Translations under genes and position numbers: made by a program
Shown: piece after piece, positions 33,927 to 45,471 of the stretch
Numbering within the stretch: the first letter of the stretch is position 1
Layout of the letters: each line of letters opens with the position of its first letter
Assembly: GCF_019097595.1 (NCBI RefSeq)
Contig: NC_080712.1
Location: 25,285,146-25,349,145, forward strand
Source of the DNA: Hemibagrus wyckioides
Lineage: Eukaryota; Chordata; Actinopteri; Siluriformes; Bagridae
DNA: 64,000 nucleotides
Direction of reading: 5' to 3'
Notes under the pieces: generated by a model
What the model saw: only the letters and a program-made list of their open reading frames with translations
What the model was told of the DNA's origin: nothing
Databases searched by the model: none

Positions 33927-33990
33927 CTGGTAGCTGTAGCAGGTAATTGTATGGTTCTAATAGAATCCTTTCAGTAGCTTTTTCCTCCAT
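33927..33990 (-). CDS. ggps1: ggps1 coding exon 1
   Basis: The exon runs from ATG 33990-33988 to donor CCAG|GTAAAA and encodes 21 codons plus one base: MEEKATERILLEPYNYLLQL and a Pro. This matches the start of vertebrate GGPS1 (ERILLEPY-YLLQLP), with a slightly shorter leader. The exon probably begins at about 34018, after a TTCTGCAG acceptor, leaving a short 5' UTR piece. Confidence 0.9.
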
Positions 33991-34219
33991 ATTCCTTACT
34001 TCCACAAATAAGTAAAACCTGCAGAACAAACACAATATAAGCAGCAGACAAACACTATTCTGGCAGAAGTTGTTCTTTTATGTTTAAAATTTTTTTATTT
34101 CCATCTACATATTGACAAATTTTAATGACAGCCTAAAAAACAGCATATGATAGATGCCTTTTCATCAATGCAATATGATTATGCCTAACAATGTTCTGTA
34201 CAAAATTAAGTGATATTTA

Positions 34220-35836
34220 CAGTATCTCAAAAGTCAGTACACCTCACATTTTTGTAAATATTTTATTATATCTTTTCATGTGACAACACTGAAGAAATGA
34301 CACTCTGCTACAATGTAAAGTAGTGAGTGTACAGCCTGTATAACAGTGTAAATTTGCTGTCCCCTCAAAATAACTCAATACACAGCCATTAATGTCTAAA
34401 CCGTTGGCAACAAAAGTGAGTACACCCCTAAGTGGAAATGTCCAAATTGGGCCCAATTAGCCATTTACCCTACCCGGTGTCATGTGACTTGTTAGTGTTA
34501 CAAGGTCTCAGGTGTGAATGGGGAGCGAGTGTGTTAAATTTGGCGTTATCGCTCTCACACTCATACTAGTCACTGGAAGTTCAACATGGCACCTCATGGC
34601 AAAGAACTCTGAGGTTCTTAAAAAAAAGAATTGTTCCTCTACATAATGATGGCCTAGACTATAAGATAGAAGACCCTGAAACTGAGCTGCAGCACAGTGA
34701 GCAAGACCATTCAGCGGTTTTACAGGACAGGTTTCACTCAGAAAAGGCCTCGCCATGGTTGACCAAAGAAGTTGAGTGCACATGCTCAGCATCATATCCG
34801 GAGGTTGTCTTTGGGAAATAGATGTACGAGTGCTGCCAGCATTGCTGCAGAGGTTGAAGGGGTGGGGGGTCAGCCCGTCAGTGCTCAGACCATACGCCGC
34901 ACACTGCATCAAATTGGTCTGCATGGCTGTCATCCCAGAAGGAAGCCTCTACTAAAGATGATGCACAAGAAAGCCCGCATACAGTTTGCTGAAGACAAGC
35001 AGACTAAGGACATTACTGGAACCATGACCTGTGGTCCAATGAGACCAAGATAAACTTATTTTGTTCAGATGGTGTCAAGCATGTGTGGCAGCAACCAGGT
35101 GAGGAGTACAAAGACAAGTGTGTCTTGCCTACAGTCAAGCATGGTGGTGGGAGTGTCATGGTCTGGGCCTGCATGAGTGCTGCTGGCACTGGGAAGCTAC
35201 AGTTCATTGAGGGAACCATGAATGCCAACATGTACTGTGATATACTGAAGCAGAGCATGATCCCCTCCCTTCGGAGACTAGGCCGCAGGGTAGTATTCCA
35301 ACATGATAACGACCCCAAACACACCTCCAAGACGACCACTGCCTTGCTAAAGAAGCTGAGGGTAAAGGTGATGGACTGGCCAAGCATGTCTCCAGACCTA
35401 AACCCTATTGAGCATCTGTGGGGCATCCTTAAATGGAAGGTGGGGGAGCGCAAGGTCTCTATCATCCACCAGCTCTGTGATGTCATCATGTAGGAGTGGA
35501 AAAGGACTCCAGTGGCAAACTGAAGCTCTGGTGAACTCCATGCCCAAGAGGGTTAAGGCAGTGCTGGAAAATAATGGTGGCCACACAAAATATTGACACT
35601 TTGGGCCCAATTTGGACATTTCCACTTAGGGGTGTGCTCACTTTTGTTGCCAATGGTTTAGACATTAAATGGCTGTGTGTCGAGTTATTTTGAGGGGACA
35701 GCAAATTTACACTGTTATACAGGCTGTACACTCACAATTGTAGCAGTGTCTCATTTCTTCAGTGTTGTCACTTAAAAAAAAGATATAATAAAATATTTAC
35801 AAAAATGTGAGGGGTATACTCACATATGTGAGAATG
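34220..35836 (+). mobile_element. Tc1-like transposon, complete ends, decayed transposase
   Basis: Inverted repeats of about 200 bp share blocks such as CAACAAAAGTGAGTACACCC / GGGTGTGCTCACTTTTGTTG and AAATTTACACTGTTATACAG. TA flanks both ends (34218-34219, 35837-35838). The transposase starts at ATG 34585 and is frameshifted within ten codons. The catalytic half is readable at 35083-35493, with QHDNDPKHTSKTT and [14 protein letters not shown], then broken by TAG after VIM. Confidence 0.85.
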
Positions 35837-36111
35837 TATATTTGAGAGGTACTTTTAAGAATTTTAAGAAAAATACGTGAGTAAATATTATGAATAACAA
35901 AAATAAAGGGTGTAATTTGATTTAATGTAATATGTCTGCCCACCAACCTCACAGACTCCTGGGTTTGTTTATAAAGTTTATTTACACAGCTGAATGAGAC
36001 AAGGCTTACAAACTTGCCAGGGTTCTACAATATATACTAATTAAACATTTATTGTCCTTACCAATCTTACATTGTTTCACTTTTTTAAACATTACAAATA
36101 CTGGGTATGTA

Positions 36112-37116
36112 TAGCTCTGGAAAAAATTAAGAGACCAAAGCAAAATGACCAGTTTCTCTGGTTCTACTATTTATGTAGGTGTTAAGTACAATGAACAGTT
36201 TTGTTTTATTCTGTAAACTGACATCTTTTCTCCCAAATAAACATTTTCAATTAGAGCATTATATTTGTAAAAACTGACAACTGGTCAAAATTACAAAAAA
36301 TGCAGTGTTTTTAGGCTTCAAATAATACAATGAAAAGAGCTCATGTTCATTTTCAAACACCACAATAATCAATGTTTTACCAGGAAAAATAAAAAAAAAA
36401 AACAATATTTGGTGGAATAACCCAGATTTTGAAGATGACCTTACTCAAATCCTCTATGGTCCAGTCCTTATGGTATATTGGCAAACCTCAGCCTGGCTCT
36501 TCTTGTGTCTTATTGATGAAGGGCTTTTTTCTAGCTTTGCATGACTTCAGCCCTGCCTCTAAAATCCTGTTTTAAACTGTTCTTGCCATGCACCTCACCC
36601 CAGCTGCCATTTGCCTTTATTTTTTTAAGTCCCTTGATGTCATCTATGTAGTTGAGTGACATTAGAATCAGTTGGCAGTCATCCTAGTCAGTAGAGAATT
36701 GTTTTTACCCTCTGCAGGTCTGTAGATTTGTTGTCTCCAATGTCTGCTTGTCCTTGTTCTTATGAAGTAACATGACACTTATTGTGTCCCTCTGTAAACC
36801 CCTTCTTTTCCTCACTCAAAACTTTTCATTTCAACTCTTTTAGCATGGTCAATAGTTATAATTTGACTCCAATTACTACTAAGTACTACTATTACTGTTT
36901 TTGCAACGCAGCTGGCCCTATTGGAAGAAGATACTGATGACGACAACAGTTTTTTTTTTTTTTTTTTTATACTTTTACTGCTTAACTGATCACTACTTCA
37001 TTAAGCAGAATGAGGTTTGCCTATGTTGGAATTCAACAGACACTGGAATGGAATGGCTGCCATTCATGTAGAGATGCTGTAAAGAAAAATTTGGAGTGGT
37101 CTTTTTTCCAGAGCTG
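36112..37116 (-). mobile_element. Internally deleted Tc1-like transposon with GCTCTGGAAAAAA ends
   Basis: Terminal sequences GCTCTGGAAAAAATTAAGAG and TTTTTTCCAGAGC are inverted, flanked by TA. The minus strand keeps transposase-like blocks: the plus strand reads GAAGATGACCTTACTCAAAT (36431) and AGGGCTTTTTTCTAGCTTTG (36519), which match the middle and N-terminal regions in antisense. No open frame remains. Confidence 0.8.
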
Positions 37117-37139
37117 TAGAAAATATGCTAACTTAATAG

Positions 37140-37830
37140 GGTATATGTACAGACCACATTTCCAGAAACATTGGGACACTTTCTAAAAATGCAATAAAAC
37201 TAAACTCTAATTTTTTAATTTACTTGGATATTTCTATTTAACACACAAAAGGACAAAGACAAGATTTTGTGTTTCCAGTGACACACTTAATTATATTTGT
37301 TGAATATAAACAAATTTATAAATTGATGCCTGCAAACTCAAAAAAGGTTCAGGCATTTAAAATAAATGTTTAACTTTTCTATTTATACAGGTTAATTGTT
37401 TAAGATACTAACTGTTGCAATTTTGCAAGGGTAATTTCTGCCCCTTCTTAAACTGCTCGCTGTGGTCTGATTTTCCTCTTCAGTTTTCCTGAAAACAAGC
37501 TGAAGCATAGACTTGTCTGACTACAGAACACGTTTCCACTGTGTTTCAGTCGATCTCGGGTGAGCCAAGAGCTCAACAGCATTTCTGAGCAAAATTGCTA
37601 GCAAAACAGACCATTCTCAGCTCCATTCACCACCCCTCCTCTAAACAATCCCTCCAGGTGAACACCAGTAGTGACATACCCTGCTGGCTCAACCCATGCT
37701 GCCTCCAACCAACAAATCTCTACCCCACACCTGACTGCGGCTAGGGCAAGGCTGCAGGACCTGTCCAAGTCCTGAAAACCTGCACCAGTCAGCTGTGTCA
37801 GATTCCACATCTTTTTAAATTCTAAATATT
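37140..37830. repeat. Unclassified dispersed repeat debris
   Basis: Starts with CCACATTTCCAGAAACATTG and GGACACTTTCTAAAAATGCA, a combination I recognise as a common fish DNA-repeat leader without being able to name the family. CTACAGAACACGTTTCCACT near 37520 resembles a Tc1 transposase block in antisense. No gene. Confidence 0.4.
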
Positions 37831-37835
37831 TGGAT

Positions 37836-39250
37836 TTCAGGATGCACCTAAAATGCATTATAACCTTTACAGGTGAACTTAATTTGACCGTGTCTACACT
37901 TTTGAATGCACATGTCCAACTGTTCAGTGTTTCAGTACTTTTTGCATAACTTGATGTTCTCTAACAAGGTGCTTAACGGCAAAATTCACAACTGGCGTTT
38001 GATCCATAAATCGACCAATACATTTTTTGGTTCAATTAGAATTGGTATTTAAACAGTCCTCTTCATCATGCTGTTCACATTTTGACATCATGAGACCGAG
38101 ACCACACCTAACAATTGATCAACAGTACCTCGCCATTGCAAGGCTTCAAAACAGGATGTTCTCAGAGGGCAGTGGCCACTGAGCTTAGTGTGTCAGAGTG
38201 TCATCAGCAGGTTGTGACAGAGATACAAAGAGACTGGAACAGTCACAGAAAGGCATAGAAGTGGATGTCTTTTGGCCACATCCCACGTTGATGACTGCTT
38301 CATTGTGAACAGTGCCCTGCGGAACCGGATGATGAATGCCACTCAACTCCAGATACATTTAAGGGAGGTGAGAGGCACCCAAGTGTCACGTCAGACAATT
38401 CGAAACCGTTTACATTAGCATGGTCTGCATGCTAGACGACCTGCAAAGGTACCTGACCACACCACCAGGCACAGGTGTCAGACCAGGGAGCATTTACGCT
38501 GGACGAGGGACCAGTAGGCCTCAGTGCTGTTCTCTGATGAAAATCAATTCATGTTGAGCAGAAATGATGGCCACCAACGATGTTGGAGACGTCAAGGAGA
38601 GCGCTATGCATCAGCCACTGTTGTTGTGGTGTTACAGTCTGGGCAGGTGTGTTTACTCAATACAGAACTGCTCTACGTCTTGTGAATGGTACAGTGACAA
38701 GCCAATACTACCTGAATAACATCATTAATCCAGTCATTGTGCCCCTGCATGAACAACACAGGCCTAATTTCTTCTTCATGGACAACATTAGGGAACGGCT
38801 GCTGGAGGCTGGGGTACCTCAAATGGAGTGGCCTGCACTTTCTCCAGACCTGAATCCCATAGAAAACCTATGTGATCAGCTGAGTCGCAATATAGAGGCT
38901 CGTAACCCTGCACCCCAGAACCTCAATGACCTGAGGACCGCACTTCAAGAAGAGTTGAATGCCATGCCTCAGCAGACAACAAGTCGACTCGTGAACAGCA
39001 CGAGACGTCATTGTCAAGCTGTAATCAATGGTTAAGGGCACATAAATTATTGAGTCATTGACATTTTTTGTTGTGGTATACCCACCACTGTTGTTGGCTT
39101 TTGTTTCAATAAATTGTTTGAGATGAGGAAATCACCATTGCATGCTTCTACTTAAATGCCCTACTTTCATATTATATCACTGTAGCATGAACTTTTTACA
39201 TTTTCCATAATTTTCACCCAAAAGCCAAATATCCTTAACTTTTTATGAGT
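37836..39250 (+). mobile_element. Tc1-like transposon copy, left end truncated
   Basis: Same family as 18748-20128, starting inside the left terminal repeat (TTTCAGGATGCACCTAAAAT) and ending near AACTTTTTATGAGTGGAG. The transposase has frameshifts in its first half. A frame from 38580 to 39035 keeps the C-terminal half. Confidence 0.8.
38580..39035 (+). pseudogene. Tc1 transposase C-terminal half, second Asp region deleted
   Basis: 151 codons: GVTVWAGVFTQYRT, SQYYLNNIINPVIVPLHEQH, RPNFFFMDN and PDLNPIENLCDQLS with the Glu. A deletion after FFFMDN has removed the DNAPAHR stretch, so the second catalytic Asp context is incomplete, although MDN keeps one Asp. Upstream parts are in other frames. 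Confidence 0.7.
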
Positions 39251-39485
39251 GGAGATATGAGTGAGTATATGACATATATAAAATTTATTTATAAATATAA
39301 AATATTGATATATAAACATATAAATATTGTGCATCACCTGATATACCATTGAGTGCTCGATGAATGAGACCAACTAATGATACAGATGATATAAGAGCTA
39401 CAGTATTTGATACTCACATAGATAAAATTAGATGGTTCATGGGTACAAAGTGTTTTGGTGAATTGCAATGTTTGGATGCTTTCAT

Positions 39486-39640
39486 GTCTGAGACCCAAGA
39501 CTAAAAAGGAAGTGATACAGTTTCTGGGGCTTGCAAGTTATTATTGCAAGTGCACTGACTGATCTAACTAAAAAAGTAGGCTCTCTGTGGGGGCCCTTTG
39601 TTTCACTTTCCCAGCTTTTCTCCCCCAGAGGGCTCAAGGC
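39486..39640 (+). pseudogene. Ty3/gypsy-type pol fragment
   Basis: The frame reads RPKTKKEVIQFLGLASYYCK, then LTDLTKK, the classic junction between the RT thumb and the RNase H region in gypsy-like elements. It decays after about 39640. No LTR was recognised nearby. Confidence 0.6.
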
Positions 39641-40188
39641 CATTCTGGCCCAGGTGCTGAAGAGGAAGTGTTGGCTATAAACAGCCATTCCCTCAGCAGC
39701 CTCTCTTTTTTTCTCTCTCAAAGTTAATAAACACCCCTGTATTTAAATTAAAATGATAATGTTTCCTATTTTAATGTGGTCCAAGTGATGGGTTATTTTG
39801 TAACTAAAACCAGTTCTAACCAGATTTTAGCTACAGTTTCTTCTCAATTACACCTATAAAATGCATCCTGTGCTTTTCTTACTACCTCTCTGGATTAAGA
39901 GTTGTCCTTCCTTAATGCTGACCATTATATTAGAGAAATATACTTCCTGTCCCAGGCCAGCCATGTAGTTCTGTATATATGATCAGAATTCTGATTAAAA
40001 TTAGAGAGCGCTTGCCATATGAAGAGCATGTCCTTGTGTCTTTTTCAGCAACTCTCCCCACATCCAGAAAGGGAGCATGCAGCATGGTGTTCTATAGCTA
40101 ATCTCTCCGTACAGAGAAACAAAAACAAGTGAAACAGAAAATCAAAAGCAATTTCCTTGTTTTTCCAATTTCAGAAAGAAAAATAAAA

Positions 40189-42230
40189 TATAGCTGCAAG
40201 CAGCAATGACAGGCCCTCACACTATGGGCCATCACTACATGCATTAAAAGGGGAAATACCAAAAGGACAAGAGTGACAATTTGGGTGTACTGAAAGTGAT
40301 CACAGCAATGTCCACTGATGGCAAAAAGAAAACTTCCTCTCTCTCTCTCTAAACTATATGAGGACAAAAGTGACAGTTTGGGTGTAATGAAACAGATCAC
40401 AGCAATGTCCAGTGATGTCCAAAGGGACAATGACTCTCCCTCTAAACTATATCACTACTATTACTAAATTTATTGCTATATGTTATAGATTGATATACAT
40501 GATGATATGATAATATTATTAATATTATACTAATATAATTTACATCATACTATTTTCTTCTCCTGAAGTGTATATACATTTTTGGTTGACTATATATTAA
40601 TTGTGAAAATGAAGCCATATTGTAAAGAAATTAAAATAAAGGGGAAAGAGCCTCTAGTGGACATAGTCTAGTTACTGCAGGAGTCAGGCCATTCACAATA
40701 TCACAAATTCCTTCACAGTTTCAAATCAGCCATGTCCTGACATTATTCTGACTGATTTTCAACCAAATCAGGTGAAAATAAGGGAAAACATTAGAGATTT
40801 CTAAAAGTGACACTTCCTACTGCCAGTTGGTGGTCAGCTTTCTTCTCTTAACATAAAGTTGAGGTTTAACGTACATGACACAATATACACCGAAGTTATT
40901 AGCCACTTCCTGTTTCCTTTTATTCGCCATAAGTTTAAGGGCACCTCACGGCTGAACCGTTTGATATCAAAAATCCCTTGTCAACTTTAGATCCTCAATG
41001 TCTTCAGATCATATTGGACCATATTGGATATTGGTTTGCTCAAAATCATACAAATCCCCTAGGAGGAGTATATCAAATTCCATTGGGTGCGTTTTTCAAA
41101 CATCCCAAAATAAATGACTACCTGTTAAGCAGATCCCATGACAGGTGGATGAACGTCATTTAGCTCAATGAGATCTAAATGTATACTGGCTCTAATGCAT
41201 ATACGTGCAGGTGAAGATGAGCTGTGCAGCTATATTTCTGACAAAGTTCCAGGGGGCGCTGTGACAGCCCTGTGCCATACCCAGAGACCAGCCACACTGG
41301 ACTCTCATATACCCATTTACACTCTCTATGTGAAATATTTTGGAAAATTAGGCCTTTCCAATCGTAAGATATGAGAAGATTCATTGTCTTCTATTATGTT
41401 CTCATGTAAATCATCACCATAGTAACACAATTCAAGGTATCAAAGATTCCTCCACCGTTTCACATCAGCCATGTCTTGACATTATTCTGGATGATTTTGA
41501 ACCAAATGAGGTGAAAGTAAGGGAGAAAATATTAGAGATTTCAAAGTGACACTTCCTGCTGCCAGTTGGTGGCGCTATGACCGAGACTCACAGTTGTCAC
41601 ATCAGTGTGATCAGCTTTCAATGCTTAACATAATCCTAAGGTTTCATGTAGATCACTTAATGTACACAGAAGTTATTAGCCACTTCCTGTTTCATTTTAT
41701 TCGCCATAAGTTTAAGGGCTTCTCACAGCTGAACCGTTTGAGATATCAAAAATCCCTCATCAATTTTGTATTATCAATGTCTTGAGATCATTTTAGCCTG
41801 GGTTTGGTGGCGGTTGTATCAATTCCCTAGGAGGAGTATTTCAAATTCCATTGGGTGCGTTTTGCAAAAAACTCAAAATAACTCACTTCCTGAGTTAATG
41901 ACATGCAGTGTGAAAGTTGTTCAGTTCAATGAGATCCAAGTGTGTACCAAGTTGTACATGGATACGTGCAAGTGTGTATCAGCTATGCAGCAAGATTTTC
42001 CAGGGGGCGCTGTAACGGGTGTGTGCCACGCCCAGGGCCAAGCCACAGTGACGTCCTAATGGCCGCAGATTCCAACCTGTCTGCTGATTTTCAAGAGTTT
42101 TTGAGCATGTTAAGGGGTGCAAAATGCCCAGAAAGGTTGGGGAAAAAAAAAATCCTAACGAAAACAATAGGGCTTCTGCACCTACGGTGCAAGGCCTCTG
42201 GCCTTGCTCCTTCGGTGCTCGGGCCCTAAT
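40189..42230 (+). mobile_element. Non-coding dispersed element with internal tandem duplication
   Basis: Left end TATAGCTGCAAGCAGCAATG and right end TTCGGTGCTCGGGCCCTAAT. GCTGCAAGCAGC on the left and GCAAGGCCTCTGGCCTTGC on the right each form a hairpin. Inside, a unit of about 760 bp is present twice in tandem (roughly 40680-41400 and 41425-42150), sharing GTTATTAGCCACTTCCTGTT, TATTCGCCATAAGTTTAAGG and AGGGGGCGCTGT. No protein is encoded. The hairpin followed by CTAA would fit a non-autonomous Helitron or Helentron; unproven. Confidence 0.6.
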
Positions 42231-42778
42231 TAAGGCAAAATACACTGACTTTGAGGCCATATAGACAAGAGTGAGATAACTGACCATTGGTTAATTTATT
42301 TACAGCAACAACTTTATCCTGGTCATGGTCCTAGCAGTAGAATTTGCACCAGATACAATCCTAACTCAAGACCGATCCTGGGACCCTGCAGGTGACAATG
42401 TACACACTGTGTCACCGTGCCACGTGGGAGTTTTAATGATGAATTTGATTACATTGTATCCACAAATTGAAGTAAAGGCCATCTCGAAGGGAAAAAAATG
42501 GACTCATCCACATTATCAAGATGTGAAAAATTATAATACAGTCTCCCGAAATGGTCAACAATACATTGTGCTAGACATTAGCATAACGACCAATAGCGAT
42601 GGCATGTTTATGGAGATGCAAAACCATGTAAACAGATGCGGTTCATTTTCAGGCGTTATAAACTAAACAAAGGCACCACACACCTTGTGACGTTTAAATT
42701 TATCACGTAGTTGCTTCCGCTATCGATTTTCTTTTCAAATTAGCTAACATCAGCGAGGTCGCCCAAGCCAAGAGCGTC

Positions 42779-42785
<7 letters not shown>
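42231..42785. other. Short repeat-like stretch and unique sequence left of the promoter
   Basis: 42310-42420 resembles a dispersed fish repeat (TATCCTGGTCATGGTCCTAG, GATCCTGGGACCCTGCAGG). A 113-codon open frame at 42325-42666 begins inside that repeat and has no recognisable motif, so it is not called as a gene. Confidence 0.35.
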
Positions 42786-42809
<24 letters not shown>

Positions 42810-42862
42810 CATATACATACACACACACACACACATACATACATACATACATACACATAATG
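42786..42862. repeat. Compound microsatellite (AT)n-(AC)n-(ATAC)n
   Basis: Uninterrupted AT repeats, then CA repeats and CATA repeats immediately left of the divergent promoter. Confidence 0.85.
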
Positions 42863-42869
42863 ATTACTT

Positions 42870-43486
42870 GATCACAATAATTTTAAATCATTGGACTCTG
42901 TGCGTCTTTAACAGAAAATTAAACTTCATACTTCAAAAATAATGAGTAAATTCAATCGACAGTACCCAGCTGCCAGAACCGCCGCGTGCTCTTCCCGTCT
43001 ATTATCTCCCGCGTCCGCATACGCCATGGCGCATAGCGCTAAAGAAGGTGGAGACTGGAATCCCTCCTCGCCACAGAATTATGGGAAATGTATTTCAAAT
43101 TAGGCAAGAGGGTAACGTAAATACTTTCTTGAAACTACATCTCCCAGATATACTCTGTACCTTCTTCTCGTGGAATACAAAGCCGTTTTTTTCAGGTCAT
43201 GCGTTCCAATGATATCGAGAGGGCGTACATTTATACAGATAGTAACTAATAAGAGAGAGGAATTTCCATGGGGGCGGGTTTGTATACCTGTCAGTTAGTT
43301 TTAGAAGGGTAGAGGATCGCCGAAGAGAAAAGGCGAGATACTACTGAGACGTTTCGACGGATTCGTTTAACGACGTGGATACCTGTATTTGGGTGACATT
43401 TCAACGCTAACGCCAATTTGATGTTTTCCAGATGGATTAATGCTAATGCGCTATATCGGCCAGTCCTGTTTAAGTGTATTCATCAG
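42870..43486. promoter_or_regulatory. Divergent CpG-rich promoter between ggps1 (-) and the arid4b-like gene (+)
   Basis: A unique, CpG-containing block flanked by repeats on the left. It carries ACTACATCTCCCAG at 43134-43147 and, in the opposite direction, ATACATTTCCCATAAT (minus strand of 43078-43093); both resemble the ZNF143-type promoter motif. A plausible non-coding first exon of the plus-strand gene ends at 43486 with ATCAG|GTAGGA. In human the same two genes (GGPS1 and ARID4B) are head to head (recalled knowledge), which supports the assignment. The first exon of ggps1 could not be delimited. Confidence 0.55.
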
Positions 43487-44514
43487 GTAGGAATAATTTT
43501 TTTCATGAGTAGTTCTAGCTCGACCATCAATATGAGGTTAAACCGTGCATTTATGAAACGGTTAATGGCGATGTTGCTTCAACCATTCGCTTAAAACCCA
43601 AACTCACAGTGCTTAGTTGTACACTGGTGGTTTCAGAAAGCAAAACAGTTTGTTGTAACGTACTCGGGCAAGGGCAGATTGTCGCCTAAATAGCACATGC
43701 ATAGTGCGCTGCTTTATATCATATCAATTCGCTATATGCGTTTGCGCATTTAAACTTGATTTTGACCACTTGTATTCAAATTCGTGCGAAGGCTTTATGC
43801 TGCTGCTCGTCATCAAGTAAATGATCTGGGAAAACACTGCCTTATTGGAAAGCCCTTACGTAAGGACTTCTTCATGTAGGACATCGCTATTTAACAAAGC
43901 TCTCTCCGACCGAAAGCGTGAGCAGTCATGTGTGTTTGCAGGTTAATGGATTTGATCAAATGGAAATTGCTGGGGCAGTGATCGGGTAACGTTATGAGTA
44001 ACAAGCTTATTTGTTATGGCAATAGTGACGGCTTTTTGTTTTCCTCCTTTACTTAAATTCCTAGACTGATGCTTTATTTATTGTTTTGTTCTTCAGGGTT
44101 TGTCTTTTTTCTGTCCTTCGCCTTCGTTTTGCATCATAAATCTCGTCGATGGAGCAGAAATGGCCGACGTCTGTGGGCTATAACTGTTTTGTGGCAAGCT
44201 TTTCGTGTCCACCGTCGATAATCGCTAAACAACAGTGATGGGATAATAGTGTAACATTGCTGGTTTATCGGCCTTATTTGTCAGTTATCATTCACTTACA
44301 CTAACCAAAATGAAGATTAAAAACCACATTTGTTGTGTGATGTGAAATTGTTGCTGTCAGACACTGTAACGTTATTTATATTCGTGTCAACTGTAGTATG
44401 TGAATAGGTCGGCGTAAAGAAAGAACCCACAAACTGGCATACTTGGTTACATTTTATTGAGCTTGTTTAGTTGACCTTGCTGTAGAAGCTTTTTAGTGTC
44501 CCTTTAGCGTCATC

Positions 44515-44551
<37 letters not shown>

Positions 44552-45433
44552 CATAGCCGCCAGCATTTTGGAGCCCAGCTGCTTTCCTCTCCATTTCCAC
44601 ACTGAAAGCTGCTTTTCCATGTGCGGTCTTTGTTTAAACGTCAACAAATGCGCTAGAAATTTAGCTTAGCAGATTATGTTGACAATTAACCCATTTCTTC
44701 AAGATCACCGTTCTTCTGTAATCCCGGACTAGGCTTCGGGAAACTCGCTATTGTAGCTAACTGAAAGTAGGTAGCTCGAATATGGCTCGACGACAGACGG
44801 TGTTGCTGTATCACGAAAGTGTAAAATGGTACGGATTTTTTATGTAAAGGTGTCCGAGTGATTGTTGATTGTCTCCAGTGTGTCTCCATTTATCAGTTTT
44901 CCCAGCTGAACCTGCTGAACGGACTGTTGTGTGCCACAGAAATGGCGTCACCGACTGCAGCGCAGACATTACACGACCTCGCATACGAACCCCGGCTCTG
45001 CTATGCTGCTGTGTTAATGTGTCACTGTAAATTCGTAGTATGATTAAAGATTTAACGGTGATATAATCATCCTAACATCAGTCTGACATTACTGCAAAAA
45101 GTTTAGACACCGAATTTTAAAGTCCGCCGTCGGTCAGGCTGTGCGTGTTGACCGACCGCTTGGTGGTGGAAAAAATCCTCTGATTTAATATACCATTTGA
45201 TATGGTATTTCATACACAGCGACAGCAAACCTCCTACATTTATCATCAAGTAAAAGCAAAAATGAATTGAAAAGAGTCTGCAGACCTCACTGACTCACTG
45301 ACACTGAAAACCTAATGCAATAGTAAACAGCAGTTACAAACTTACTCATGTACATGTATGCATGATTGATCTCTCTTAAGATATAGGATGCTTTACTCTT
45401 CTGTCATAAATAAACACTTTTTTTACTTTTTAG
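43487..45433 (+). other. First intron of the arid4b-like gene, mostly unique sequence
   Basis: No repeat family or open gene was recognised. It carries a (GT)16 microsatellite at about 44518-44549 and scattered CpGs near its start. Short open frames here lack any recognisable motif. Confidence 0.35.
44518..44549. repeat. (GT)n microsatellite
   Basis: About 16 uninterrupted GT units in the first intron of the arid4b-like gene. Confidence 0.9.
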
Positions 45434-45471
45434 CTGAAGAAACAGCACAGCAGTTGTGGACAGAAATGAAG
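45434..45471 (+). CDS. arid4b: Start-codon exon of an arid4b-like gene
   Basis: The short exon lies between acceptor TACTTTTTAG and donor AAG|GTAAGC. The ATG at 45466-45468 is followed by AAG and then the intron, so only Met-Lys is encoded here. ARID4A and ARID4B proteins begin M-K and continue ALDEPPYLTV (ARID4B) in the next exon. ARID4B is a nuclear Tudor/ARID/chromo-domain protein of the Sin3-HDAC complex. The assignment rests on the two-codon start, the direction, and the head-to-head position with ggps1. No further exon was recognised up to 64000, where only repeats and two other elements are seen, so the next intron would exceed 18 kb in the window. Confidence 0.5.

Larger units (their letters stand above)
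14812..33990 (-). other. ggps1: ggps1 gene span, complete coding region
   Basis: Three coding exons (33990-33927, 26169-26099, 15564-14812) total 888 nt: 295 codons plus TGA. The product is geranylgeranyl diphosphate synthase, the cytosolic trans-prenyltransferase that condenses farnesyl diphosphate with isopentenyl diphosphate to give the C20 donor for Rab/Rho prenylation. The length is close to the 300-residue human enzyme. A further untranslated 5' exon should lie near the divergent promoter at about 43 kb. The two coding introns, 10.5 and 7.8 kb, are packed with Tc1, L2, RTE-like and hAT copies, yet all three exons are open and the splice sites canonical, so the gene appears functional. 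Confidence 0.92.

Noticed and set aside
37598..37858. An 86-codon minus-strand frame resembling a secreted small protein
   Set aside because: It lies in repeat debris between two transposons; no signal peptide or conserved pattern.
40098..40430. A 110-codon hydrophobic open frame at the start of the tandemly duplicated element
   Set aside because: It spans the boundary of the repeat and contains no motif. Open by chance.
40189..42230. Possible gene cluster or CRISPR-like repeat array
   Set aside because: Only two diverged units of about 760 bp; no short regular repeats or spacers, and the organism is a vertebrate.
42325..42666. A 113-codon open frame left of the divergent promoter
   Set aside because: It begins inside a dispersed-repeat-like stretch, has no recognisable motif or splice context, and its composition looks non-coding.
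44858..45043. A 61-codon frame in the first intron of the arid4b-like gene
   Set aside because: It does not resemble the ARID4 N-terminus, which instead fits the ATG-AAG exon at 45434-45471.
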